DNA from: Okeania sp. SIO3B5
GTDB lineage: Bacteria > Cyanobacteriota > Cyanobacteriia > Cyanobacteriales > Microcoleaceae
NCBI RefSeq assembly: GCF_010692555.1
Contig: NZ_JAAHHG010000027.1
Coordinates: 1 to 44,598, forward strand
Length of the DNA stretch: 44,598 nt
Reading direction: 5' to 3'
The notes under the pieces are model-generated. The model was not told the DNA's origin. It saw only the letters and a program-made list of their open reading frames with translations, and did not search any database. Below are positions 1 to 7,806 of the stretch, in pieces. Every line of letters begins with the position of its first letter. The stretch's first letter is position 1. The position numbers and the translations under genes were made by a program.

Positions 1-103
1 GGAGTTGGGTAAAACCTAAATTTGTACGCTTTTTCAACCATCTACTGTTTGCTTTTCGACTTTGAAATTTTAACAGATTATGTGTAAAATCGCAAGATTG
101 ATT

Positions 104-153
104 GGCATTCCCATACGGCGCTCTCCCGTAGGGAGAGCGCGGGTATAAATGCC
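104..153. repeat. Compound palindrome, possible solitary IS end
   Basis: A perfect 10-bp stem (GCGCTCTCCC at 118-127, GGGAGAGCGC at 131-140) closes a 3-base GTA loop. Outer arms extend it: ATAC at 113-116 faces GTAT at 143-146, and GGCATT at 104-109 faces AATGCC at 148-153. It is GC-rich in AT-rich surroundings. The layout resembles the hairpins at IS200/IS605-type ends elsewhere in this window, so a solitary element end is possible. A terminator for an upstream gene outside the window is an alternative, although no T-run follows it. Confidence 0.55.
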
Positions 154-399
154 AACATTTAGATAAATTTAGTCTGTCATAACTGAAAATTCAGACACAA
201 ATGGATAAATGGTCACAACTAAAAAATAAATATAAGTGATTGACAAATTTATATTAATATGGAAAGTGAAAATTATATAGCGGTGCTAACTTATCCTAAT
301 CAATATTAGACCTGTTTAAATTAGCAAGTTTTGTACAAAATATTAGACATCTCCAAAAATCAAAAATCAAATCAATTCTTATCCATAAATTATCAATTA

Positions 400-437
400 T
401 TTCTCCCTGTTGCCTGTTGCCTGTTGTCTGTTGCCTC
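400..437. repeat. Heptamer tandem repeat (GTTGCCT)
   Basis: About four units of GTTGCCT, one with a single change (GTTGTCT), lie about 100 bases upstream of the gene at 537. Seven-base short tandem repeats (STRR) are a known feature of filamentous cyanobacterial genomes. The rest of the 1-536 gap is AT-rich, and I see no gene in it. Confidence 0.6.
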
Positions 438-536
438 TTTTTTGGAGGTTTATATTAATTCCCGAGCAATACCAAAAATTGACGGTTGAAAAAATAATCT
501 AGTAATATCAATAACTAATACATAACCAAAATCAAT

Positions 537-3536
537 ATGATCCAAAAAACAGAAAAATCAACTCTAATTATTACCAGTATGCACCGTTCTGGAAGTTCCT
601 TAACAGCTTCCATCCTCCAAAGTTCTGGTTTACATATTGGTCGGAAATTAATGGAGGGAACAGAAGATAATCCTCAAGGATATTTTGAAAATTTAGACTT
701 CTATGAATTTCATCAACAAGTATTAGAATCTCAAGGAATAGATAGAGATGGTTGGACACTCCAAGAAAGAATAGATATAGAAGAAAATTTTGTAGAAAGA
801 GCAAAAGAAATTATCGCCAAAAATTCTATAAGTGGAAATTGGGGATGGAAAGAACCCCGTACAACTTTGTTCCTAGATTTTTGGGCAAATCTACTGCCAA
901 ATGCCAAATTTTTATTAATTTATCGTTCTCCTTGGGAAGTAGTTAATTCTCTGTATAGTCGGCAAGATAAAATATTTCAAAGTCAACCAGAATTAACAGT
1001 AAAATTATGGTTACACTACAATCAAAAAATTATTGATTTTTATAATCATGCTGCTAATCGTTGTTTATTGATAAATATTCAAACAATCATAAATAACCAA
1101 CAAGTATTTATTGAAGCGATAAATCAAAAATTCAAGACAAACTTTAATTATCCCCCTGCCAATATCTACGAACCATCATTATTTAATAATCAATTATCAG
1201 CAGAGGACCATAGATCCACCCTCATAGATTATTACTTTCCTGAAGCGATAGAAATGTACCAGGAATTAGAAGCAAGAGCTTGGAAACCTGCCGATGAAAC
1301 ACCAGACTTTTCTTGGCAAGAAAAAATTAAATCATCTCCCTATAGAATTTGGGCTTTTCAAGACTGGATGAATTTTTGTAGTTTAGAAAGTCAGAATAAA
1401 AACTTATTAGCAGAGGTAGAAAAATATAAAGATCAATATCAACAAAGTCAATTAGAACTAACACAAACCAAGTCTCAATTAACACAAACACAAGATGAGT
1501 TAGAAAAATATGTTTCTCAACTCGATACCACCGAAACAACATTATTAGAATCTCAAAAACAACTCCACACCACAGAAACAGCATTAGAAGAAACTCAGTC
1601 TCAACTGAAAAAGGTTGAACATATTCAAACCAGATTTGACCAAACAGAAAAAGAACTAGCTACAGCAAAATCTCAATTACATCAAACTCAAACTGAGCTA
1701 ACACAATGCCAGTCAAAACTACATCAGACTGAAAGTGAATTAAAAAAAGACCGGGAAATAGAAAAAGAACTTATACAAACAAAATCTGAATTACAGCAAA
1801 CCCAAGGAGATCTAGTACAAAATCAGTCACAACTACATCAAACTCAAGAAGAACTAGAACAATTTACTTATAGACTTCAGCAAACAGAATTAGTATGGAA
1901 AAACTCTCAATCTCAGCTAGAGAAAACAGAAGTATTATTAGAAAAATCTGAATCTCAAAATAAACAAACTCAAGCAGAATTAGGGAAAGTAAAACATAAT
2001 TTGTATGAGACTCAAGCCATATTAAAAGTTTATCAAAATCAACTACATCAAACTCAAGAAGAGTGGGAAAATTCTCAGTCTCAGTTAATAGTAACTGAAG
2101 CAGCATTACAACAAGACCGAGAACAGTTAAAAAATGCAGAAAAAGCATTAAAAAAATCCCACTCGCAACTGAAACAAACTCAGGCAGAATTAGGAGTAAC
2201 AAAACATAATTTATGTGAAGCTAGAGGTGAATTAGTAGTTTATAAAAATCAGTTACACCAAACTCAAGAAGAGTGGGAAAATTCTCAATCAAAACTCACA
2301 ACAACCGAGGCAATATTACAAGAATCTCAGTCAAAATTACAGGTAAAACAAGCCGAGTTAACAGAATCTAACTCTCAATTACAAAAGCATAAACAGGAAT
2401 TAGAAAAGTCTGAATCTGAGCTGCAAAAAACTAGCCAAGAATTACAACAAACTCAATCTCATCTAAATCAAACTCAAGGGGAGTTAACAGAATCTAACTC
2501 TCAATTACAAAAGCATCAACAGGAATTAGAAAAATCTGAATATGAGCTGCAAAAAACTAACCAAGAATTAGAACAAACTCAATCTCAACTAAATCAAACT
2601 CAAGGGGAGTTAACAGAATCGAACTCTCAATTACAAAAGCATCAACAGGAATTAGAAAAATCTGAATATGAGCTGCAAAAAACTAACCAAGAATTAGAAC
2701 AAACTCAATCTCAACTAAATCAAACTCAAGGCGAGTTAACAGAGTCTAACTCTCAACTAGAACAAAAAGAAACAATATTGCAACAGTCAGAAACACAACT
2801 CAAAGAACTTCAAAAAAATCAGCAGGAATGGGAAATATCCAAATCTCAATTACATAAAACAAAGCAAGAATTGAAGCGCACTAACCTACAAATGCAAGAA
2901 CTTCAAACAGAATTAGTAGAATCTAATTCACAACTACAACAGACAGAAATACTATTGGAACAATCTCACTCTCAAATAAAACAGACAAAAACATTATTAA
3001 AAGAGTTTCAAACTCAGCTACATCAAACTGATGAAGAACGAAAAAATCAGCAACTACAATTACAGGAAACTCAGACAGTATTGCAACAAGTTCAGACTCA
3101 ATGGAGACAGACAGAAATATTATTGCAACAATCTCAATCTCAACAACAAAACTCACAAAAAGAATTAGTAAAAACAAAGTCTCAACTAACACAAACTCAG
3201 TCAGAATTAGAAAAATTGCAGTATCAACAAGCTATTCTGAGAAATTATAAATCCGAGAGTCAAACCGAATATCAACTATTAGTTTGGGAAGCTTGGTATG
3301 CTTATCAAAAAGATGATTTAGTTGAAATGCAAGATCGTCTTCAGAAATCTTTGAAATATACTGAAAATTCTCGGACAGAAATAGTAATGGAATGGTTAGA
3401 TAGTTTTGCTAATTTCTCTCAGCAAAAAGGTATAGAGTTTGATAGTGAAAAGCTCACTAATTCCGAAGAATGGCAAAAGTTAATGAAGCGGACAATGAAA
3501 ATTCAGAATAAAGTTTTAGTAGGTAGTGAAAAATAA
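537..3536 (+). CDS. Sulfotransferase with giant coiled coil
   Basis: Protein of 999 residues. Residues 1 to about 270 look like a PAPS-dependent sulfotransferase: a P-loop-like 5'-phosphosulfate motif SMHRSGSSLTASIL lies near residues 14-27, and a YRSPWEVVNSLY segment near 129 fits the 3'-phosphate-binding region. Residues about 280-910 are continuous coiled coil rich in Q, T, S, E and L with L every seven residues. They include three near-identical 42-residue repeats (see the 126-bp repeat). The last 85 residues are a separate helical, tryptophan-containing domain that I do not recognise. There is no signal peptide or membrane segment, so it should be cytoplasmic. The substrate is unknown; a surface glycan is likely from the neighbours. 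The start at 537 has a weak ribosome site but lies directly before the conserved sulfotransferase N-terminus. Confidence 0.8.
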   Translation: MIQKTEKSTLIITSMHRSGSSLTASILQSSGLHIGRKLMEGTEDNPQGYFENLDFYEFHQQVLESQGIDRDGWTLQERIDIEENFVERAKEIIAKNSISGNWGWKEPRTTLFLDFWANLLPNAKFLLIYRSPWEVVNSLYSRQDKIFQSQPELTVKLWLHYNQKIIDFYNHAANRCLLINIQTIINNQQVFIEAINQKFKTNFNYPPANIYEPSLFNNQLSAEDHRSTLIDYYFPEAIEMYQELEARAWKPADETPDFSWQEKIKSSPYRIWAFQDWMNFCSLESQNKNLLAEVEKYKDQYQQSQLELTQTKSQLTQTQDELEKYVSQLDTTETTLLESQKQLHTTETALEETQSQLKKVEHIQTRFDQTEKELATAKSQLHQTQTELTQCQSKLHQTESELKKDREIEKELIQTKSELQQTQGDLVQNQSQLHQTQEELEQFTYRLQQTELVWKNSQSQLEKTEVLLEKSESQNKQTQAELGKVKHNLYETQAILKVYQNQLHQTQEEWENSQSQLIVTEAALQQDREQLKNAEKALKKSHSQLKQTQAELGVTKHNLCEARGELVVYKNQLHQTQEEWENSQSKLTTTEAILQESQSKLQVKQAELTESNSQLQKHKQELEKSESELQKTSQELQQTQSHLNQTQGELTESNSQLQKHQQELEKSEYELQKTNQELEQTQSQLNQTQGELTESNSQLQKHQQELEKSEYELQKTNQELEQTQSQLNQTQGELTESNSQLEQKETILQQSETQLKELQKNQQEWEISKSQLHKTKQELKRTNLQMQELQTELVESNSQLQQTEILLEQSHSQIKQTKTLLKEFQTQLHQTDEERKNQQLQLQETQTVLQQVQTQWRQTEILLQQSQSQQQNSQKELVKTKSQLTQTQSELEKLQYQQAILRNYKSESQTEYQLLVWEAWYAYQKDDLVEMQDRLQKSLKYTENSRTEIVMEWLDSFANFSQQKGIEFDSEKLTNSEEWQKLMKRTMKIQNKVLVGSEK
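2355..2757 (+). repeat. 126-bp in-frame tandem repeat in coiled coil
   Basis: Units start at 2355, 2481 and 2607, each exactly 126 bp, with a partial fourth unit from 2733. Each unit encodes 42 residues (six heptads) starting ELTESNSQLQK. Units two and three differ by very few bases, which suggests recent duplication. Unit length is a multiple of both 3 and 21, so frame and heptad phase are both kept. Confidence 0.9.
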
Positions 3537-3728
3537 ACAGGTAGAATACAGATTTAATTAAATAATATTAGACAAATAAAAAATGAGCAAAGATACATGA
3601 ATATTCAACAGAAGAAATTACATCAGAATTTTTGTGAAAAAAATTAAGAATATTTGGAACAAATATAGGTAAGATAAAGTCACTTACTCAGACATAGTTA
3701 AATAATTTAATTTTTAGCTGAATCGGCG

Positions 3729-3763
3729 ACAAATTGAATGGGCATCGAACCTATTCAATTTGT
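3729..3763. repeat. 11-bp stem upstream of tnpB, likely IS left end
   Basis: ACAAATTGAAT at 3729-3739 and ATTCAATTTGT at 3753-3763 form a perfect stem with a 13-base loop, about 80 bases before the tnpB start. IS200/IS605-type elements carry subterminal hairpins at both ends, so this probably belongs to the left end. The exact tip is not defined. The rest of the 3537-3815 gap shows no gene. Confidence 0.55.
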
Positions 3764-3842
3764 ATGCTATCCCAGCAGAAGCTTTCGCCCTGGTTGAAAA
3801 ACTTGTATTATTATCTTGCTATCGCACCGGAAATTTTCCACA

Positions 3843-5258
3843 ATGCGCACTGCCTACCAATATAAATTAAGGCCCAACTCATACCAAATAGCCACAATAG
3901 AATTGTGGTTGGAATTGTTGCGTCGGCAGTATAACTATCGGTTAGGTGAAAGATTCTCATGGTGGTCAGAAAATCGTTGTCCAGTTAACGCCTGCCCCTT
4001 GGTGATGCCCATTCCTCAACTAAGAGATCATCCAGGTTATTACTCTCAAAAACTAGATTTAGTCAATACCAAGGACAAGTTTCCTGAGTATAAGCTAATT
4101 CATTCTCAGGTTTTACAGGATTGTATAAAACGAGTAAAACTTGCCTTTGATAGATGGTTTAAAGCAGACAAAAATGGACAGAAATTAGGAAAACCAAGGT
4201 GTCATTTCAGTTATCAGTTATCAGTTATCAGTTATCAGTTTTTAGCTATCAGTTTTAAGTTATCAGTTTCCAGTACCTCTAGCTGTAGCTTTGGGATTAA
4301 AAATACGGAATATTCTTTTTTTTATCCTCTTAAAAGAGGAGAATTTAGACCACAATTTTTCGGTAAAATAAAAGGACGTTATCGTAGTTTTACTTATCCT
4401 CAAATCAAACTTGACTGCATAGAAGAAAATCAAATTAATTTGCCCAAAATTGGAAAGGTAAAGTTAATTAAGCATCGTCCAATACCAGAAGGTTTTATAA
4501 TTAAAACAGTGACGATTAGTCGTAAAGCAGATGGTTATTATGTAACTTTATCCTTAGAAGATAAATCAGTTCCAGCTTTGACAACTAAAGTTGAACCTAC
4601 ATTAAAAAATACTCTGGGAATTGATATGGGGTTGAAGGAATTCTTAGTAACAAGTGAAGGAGAATCAGTCCCCATCCCTCAATACTATCGAAAATATCAG
4701 AAGCGATTAAAAACTTTGCAAAAACGTTTATCTCGAAATAAAAAAGGAAGTAAAAGGAGGCTCAAGGATATTAAAGCTGTAGCTAAACAACATAAAAAGG
4801 TTGCCGATAAACGTAAAGATTTTCATTTCAAAACAGCAAATGAGTTATTGTCAAAAGCTGAAGTTATTGCCCATGAAAACTTAAACATTAAAGGGCTAGC
4901 AAAGACTCGTTTGAGTAAATCAATTAACGATGCTGGATGGGTCAAATTCTTGTCTATTTTAACTGTCAAAGCCGTTAGCGCAGCTCCTCCGCAGGAGGCA
5001 AATGCTGGACAGAAGACTATAGCAGTAAACCCCAAAAATACCAGCCAAGATTGCTCAAATTGTGGTGAAAAAGTTCCCAAAGAATTAAACATACGAACTC
5101 ATTCCTGCCCACATTGCGGTATTGTAATAGACCGCGACTTGAATGCAGCGATAAATATAAAAAATAGGGCGGTAGGGCATTCCGTCCTGAAAGCTCGTGG
5201 AGTTCGATGCAATGGCAGGGCTACGAAACGAGAAGCCGACACTATAGCGCCAGCTTAG
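3843..5258 (+). CDS. tnpB: IS200/IS605-family TnpB with two in-frame insertions
   Basis: RNA-guided endonuclease of the TnpB family, about 471 residues from the preferred start at 3843 (MRTAYQYKLRPN is the usual TnpB opening; an ATG at 3816 adds nine unrelated residues). RuvC acidic residues are all present: D in GIDMGLKEF, E in AHENLNIKG, D in DRDLNAAINI. The zinc finger CSNCG...CPHCG is intact. Two segments are foreign to the family. One is a stretch of about 50 residues after GQKLGKPR, beginning with heptamer-repeat sequence. The other is eight residues (VSAAPPQE) from a 24-bp palindromic insert. Both keep the frame. Whether the protein is still active is open, because the first insert falls in the region preceding the RuvC core. 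The 3' end should also encode the guide RNA scaffold, as is usual for TnpB. Confidence 0.85.
   Translation: MRTAYQYKLRPNSYQIATIELWLELLRRQYNYRLGERFSWWSENRCPVNACPLVMPIPQLRDHPGYYSQKLDLVNTKDKFPEYKLIHSQVLQDCIKRVKLAFDRWFKADKNGQKLGKPRCHFSYQLSVISYQFLAISFKLSVSSTSSCSFGIKNTEYSFFYPLKRGEFRPQFFGKIKGRYRSFTYPQIKLDCIEENQINLPKIGKVKLIKHRPIPEGFIIKTVTISRKADGYYVTLSLEDKSVPALTTKVEPTLKNTLGIDMGLKEFLVTSEGESVPIPQYYRKYQKRLKTLQKRLSRNKKGSKRRLKDIKAVAKQHKKVADKRKDFHFKTANELLSKAEVIAHENLNIKGLAKTRLSKSINDAGWVKFLSILTVKAVSAAPPQEANAGQKTIAVNPKNTSQDCSNCGEKVPKELNIRTHSCPHCGIVIDRDLNAAINIKNRAVGHSVLKARGVRCNGRATKREADTIAPA
4203..4290 (+). repeat. CAGTTAT heptamer repeat inserted in tnpB
   Basis: Several units of CAGTTAT, some degenerate, followed by CAGTACCTCTAGCTGTAG. 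A closely similar block (TGTCATTTCAGTTATCAGTT, then CAGTACCTCTGCCTG) lies upstream of the Uma2 gene at 17413-17455. The same dispersed repeat therefore occurs once in a gene and once between genes. Inside tnpB it reads SYQLSVISYQ and stays open. Confidence 0.75.
4974..4997 (+). repeat. 24-bp palindromic insert in tnpB
   Basis: A 24-bp segment containing CTCCT-CCGC-AGGAG interrupts what would otherwise read TVKA-ANAGQKTIAVNP. It adds eight codons and keeps the frame. It resembles the small GC-rich palindromic repeats scattered in many cyanobacterial genomes. Confidence 0.6.
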
Positions 5259-5332
5259 TGTGGGAGTATGTCACATTTTGATTTTATCAAGACCTTGGGA
5301 ATATTTGAAAAAATTAAGGGGAAAATAAATTA

Positions 5333-6430
5333 ATGGCAGCAACAATAGAAAAAGAACTAGAAGAAGCTAAGACTAAGTGGCAACAAACTCAGCAGGAGTT
5401 GGATAAAACTAAGTCAGAGTTGCATGATGTCAGAGAAGAATTGGAGCGGGCGCAATCTCAGTTAGATGAGGTATTAGGAGAGTTGGAGCAAACCCACTTT
5501 GAGTTACATCAGCTTAAGGAAAAGGGGGAGCAACAACAGTTGGATTCAGATGGGAAAGTCAAGCAGGAGTTGGCAGAAACTAAGTCCAAGTTACAGGAAA
5601 CTGAGCAGTTGTTGGAGCAGTCCCAGTCACAATTAGGTGAGACTATGGGGGTATTGGAAGAGTATCAGTCTCAGATGGAACAGACGATGGGAACTTTGGA
5701 AGAGTCACAGGGGAAGTTGCAGCAGAAGCAGGAAGAGTTAGAGCAAGTAAAACAAGAGTCGGAACAAACGAAACTTCAACTACAACAGACTAAAATAGAA
5801 CTAAGAAAATTAAAGGGTGACTATAAACCTGAATCTATTATCAAAGATTTGGTCAATATTCTTCAGGAAACAACAAAAGAAGAAAAAATAGATATGCCTC
5901 AAAATTTTAATAGAGGCAGTTTTCATCAGCGACAAAGAATTACTAGAGTAGCAGAATATTGCGTAGAAACATGGACTGGCGATTTGATAGAAATAGGTTG
6001 TTTTAAAGGAGAGACAACAAAGTTATTAGCTGAGGTTGCACAAAAATATAACAGAAGATTAATAGCAGTAGATCCTTGGGAAATAGGAACTCAAAATTGC
6101 CAAGGTGGAGAATATGAAACTTTCTTGAAAAATATTGAACCATATAAAAGTAATGTAGATATTGTCAGATTGTCTTCTTTAGATAAAAAAGCTATTGAGC
6201 TGATTAAAAATCGAGAATTATGTTTTGCATTTGTAGATGGTTTATACACTTACGATGCTTGTTTATCTGACATAAAAACAGTTGATCATTGTCAAGGTGT
6301 TATAGCTGTAGATGATCTATTGTGGAGTCCTGAAGTTGATAGTGCTTTTCATAAGGGTGCTGAAGTTACGAAGAGTCGTAAACTCTATCTTCCTATTTGT
6401 AGGGAAGGTTATCTGCTACCAAATATTTAG
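5333..6430 (+). CDS. Coiled-coil SAM-dependent methyltransferase
   Basis: Protein of 365 residues. Residues 1 to about 165 are coiled coil; roughly the first 135 are nearly identical to the start of the protein encoded at 7807. Residues about 185-365 are a class I methyltransferase of the Methyltransf_24 type: SAM-binding LIEIGCFKGET near 217, an acidic strand end in AVDPWE, and FVDGLYTYDACLSD near 298, where macrocin-O-methyltransferase-like enzymes carry an acidic active-site segment. The substrate is probably a sugar hydroxyl, inferred from context. A good ribosome site (AAGGGG) lies about 15 bases before the ATG. It sits directly downstream of the tnpB element, which separates it from the sulfotransferase gene at 537 on the same strand. 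Confidence 0.82.
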   Translation: MAATIEKELEEAKTKWQQTQQELDKTKSELHDVREELERAQSQLDEVLGELEQTHFELHQLKEKGEQQQLDSDGKVKQELAETKSKLQETEQLLEQSQSQLGETMGVLEEYQSQMEQTMGTLEESQGKLQQKQEELEQVKQESEQTKLQLQQTKIELRKLKGDYKPESIIKDLVNILQETTKEEKIDMPQNFNRGSFHQRQRITRVAEYCVETWTGDLIEIGCFKGETTKLLAEVAQKYNRRLIAVDPWEIGTQNCQGGEYETFLKNIEPYKSNVDIVRLSSLDKKAIELIKNRELCFAFVDGLYTYDACLSDIKTVDHCQGVIAVDDLLWSPEVDSAFHKGAEVTKSRKLYLPICREGYLLPNI

Positions 6431-6487
6431 TATTTATTGGTTGAATTAGATAGGTTAAGATAAGTTTGTTAGATTTTTTTTAAGAAT

Positions 6488-7603
6488 ATGAGCTATATAA
6501 AAAAAGGAAATGAATATCTCCGTCAGGGTAAAATTGATGAGGCTATTGAAGCTTACCAGATATCTATTCAATTAAATCCTAACTTTCACTGGGCTTATTA
6601 CAAGTTAGGAGATGCTCTCAAAAGAAAGGGTAAGATACAGGAAGCAGAAGAAATTTATCACAAAGCTAACACTCTGCAAAATAAGCTAGAAAATAATCAA
6701 TTTAATCCTCAAATTAAATATGAAAAACTAATTCAGGAAATACATCAAGAAAACATTAGCTTAAAAACAGAAATAGATCAATTAAGGGGTATTTTATCTC
6801 AAATAGTCAATACTTCACTCAGTCAACTTTCTGCTTATTTTGATATATCAAGTAGACAGGGTAGAGCTTTATCAAATAAGATGTTAGTAGATTTTTTCTT
6901 GAATACTACAAAACTACTAAAACCTAATTATTTTTTTGACATTGGTTCTCGTGACGGTAGTACAAGTATCGCAGTTAAGAAAGGACTCCCAACAGTCAAG
7001 TGTTGTGCATTTGAAGCAAACATCAATAACTATGAAAGTTTTAAGGAGAGGAAAGAATTTAACGAGTTATCTATTGATTATAAATATTTAGCAATATCCA
7101 ACCATAACGGGTTTGCGGACTTTCATATTCCAACTGAACTCAATGGACAGAAACTTGATAAGAATATAGGAAATTCCTCACTAATGATTAGTACACATCC
7201 AAGTTGTAAATATCAAGTTACAAGAGTAGAATGTTCTAAGCTTGATAATTTTTGTTTGAATAACAGAATTAATATAGATAAAGATCAAAATTTAGCACTT
7301 TGGATTGATGTTGAAGGAGCAGCACTACAAGTTCTAGAAGGTGCTAATAAGTGCCTTACTCAAACATCAATAATTTTAGTAGAAGTGGAAGAATACCCAC
7401 ATTGGACTGGTGCAGCATTAGCAGATGAGATAACCAGTAAACTTATTTCAAATAACTTTATACCTGTTGCTAGAGATTTTGAATATTCGATGCAATACAA
7501 TCTAATTTTTATACACTCTAACTACCTCAATAAATGTAAAGGATTAGTATATAATTTTTTTAGTAATATTGGTAACAGAAATTATATTGGAGGAAGAAAA
7601 TAA
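6488..7603 (+). CDS. TPR-FkbM family methyltransferase
   Basis: Protein of 371 residues. Two TPR units (residues 1-70, with GNEYLRQGKIDEAIEAYQ and the -LNPN- helix end) are followed by a short coil (75-105). An FkbM-type methyltransferase domain (Methyltransf_21) covers about 130-350: FFDIGSRDGSTS near 150 is the SAM loop, and WIDVEGAALQVLEGA near 272 is the FkbM hallmark (usually K/W-x-D-V-E-G-x-E). FkbM enzymes O-methylate sugars and polyketides. It lies 57 bases after the preceding methyltransferase gene on the same strand, so co-transcription is likely. The ribosome site is weak. Confidence 0.82.
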   Translation: MSYIKKGNEYLRQGKIDEAIEAYQISIQLNPNFHWAYYKLGDALKRKGKIQEAEEIYHKANTLQNKLENNQFNPQIKYEKLIQEIHQENISLKTEIDQLRGILSQIVNTSLSQLSAYFDISSRQGRALSNKMLVDFFLNTTKLLKPNYFFDIGSRDGSTSIAVKKGLPTVKCCAFEANINNYESFKERKEFNELSIDYKYLAISNHNGFADFHIPTELNGQKLDKNIGNSSLMISTHPSCKYQVTRVECSKLDNFCLNNRINIDKDQNLALWIDVEGAALQVLEGANKCLTQTSIILVEVEEYPHWTGAALADEITSKLISNNFIPVARDFEYSMQYNLIFIHSNYLNKCKGLVYNFFSNIGNRNYIGGRK

Positions 7604-7683
7604 ATTATTCATTAATGAAGAAATAAAGGCTGGTTAATAGCGATTATGTACTTTAGTTTGCAAAAAATCCAGGAGGATATGAA

Positions 7684-7722
7684 ATGAATGGGGATAGGAT
7701 AAAGTTTTACTTTGATAGATAA
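7684..7722 (+). other. Possible 12-codon ORF with ideal ribosome site
   Basis: AGGAGG at 7671-7676 stands seven bases before an ATG that opens a 12-residue reading frame (MNGDRIKFYFDR) ending in TAA. It may be a leader peptide or the remnant of a lost gene. The rest of the 7604-7806 gap is AT-rich and shows nothing else. Confidence 0.25.
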
Positions 7723-7806
7723 ATGCTTACTTTAGGAAAATGTGATTTTTTTTCACTAACTAAATTGTAATTAGAATTGTATTAATAGTTAAAGGAATGT
7801 AAATTA

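Noticed and set aside
1327-3192. Minus-strand frames that look like hydrophobic membrane proteins
   Set aside because: They are antisense to the Q/E/L-rich coiled coil; the leucine-rich look is a codon shadow.
3816-3842. Upstream ATG of tnpB at 3816
   Set aside because: The nine extra residues do not match TnpB openings, whereas MRTAYQYKLRP at 3843 does.
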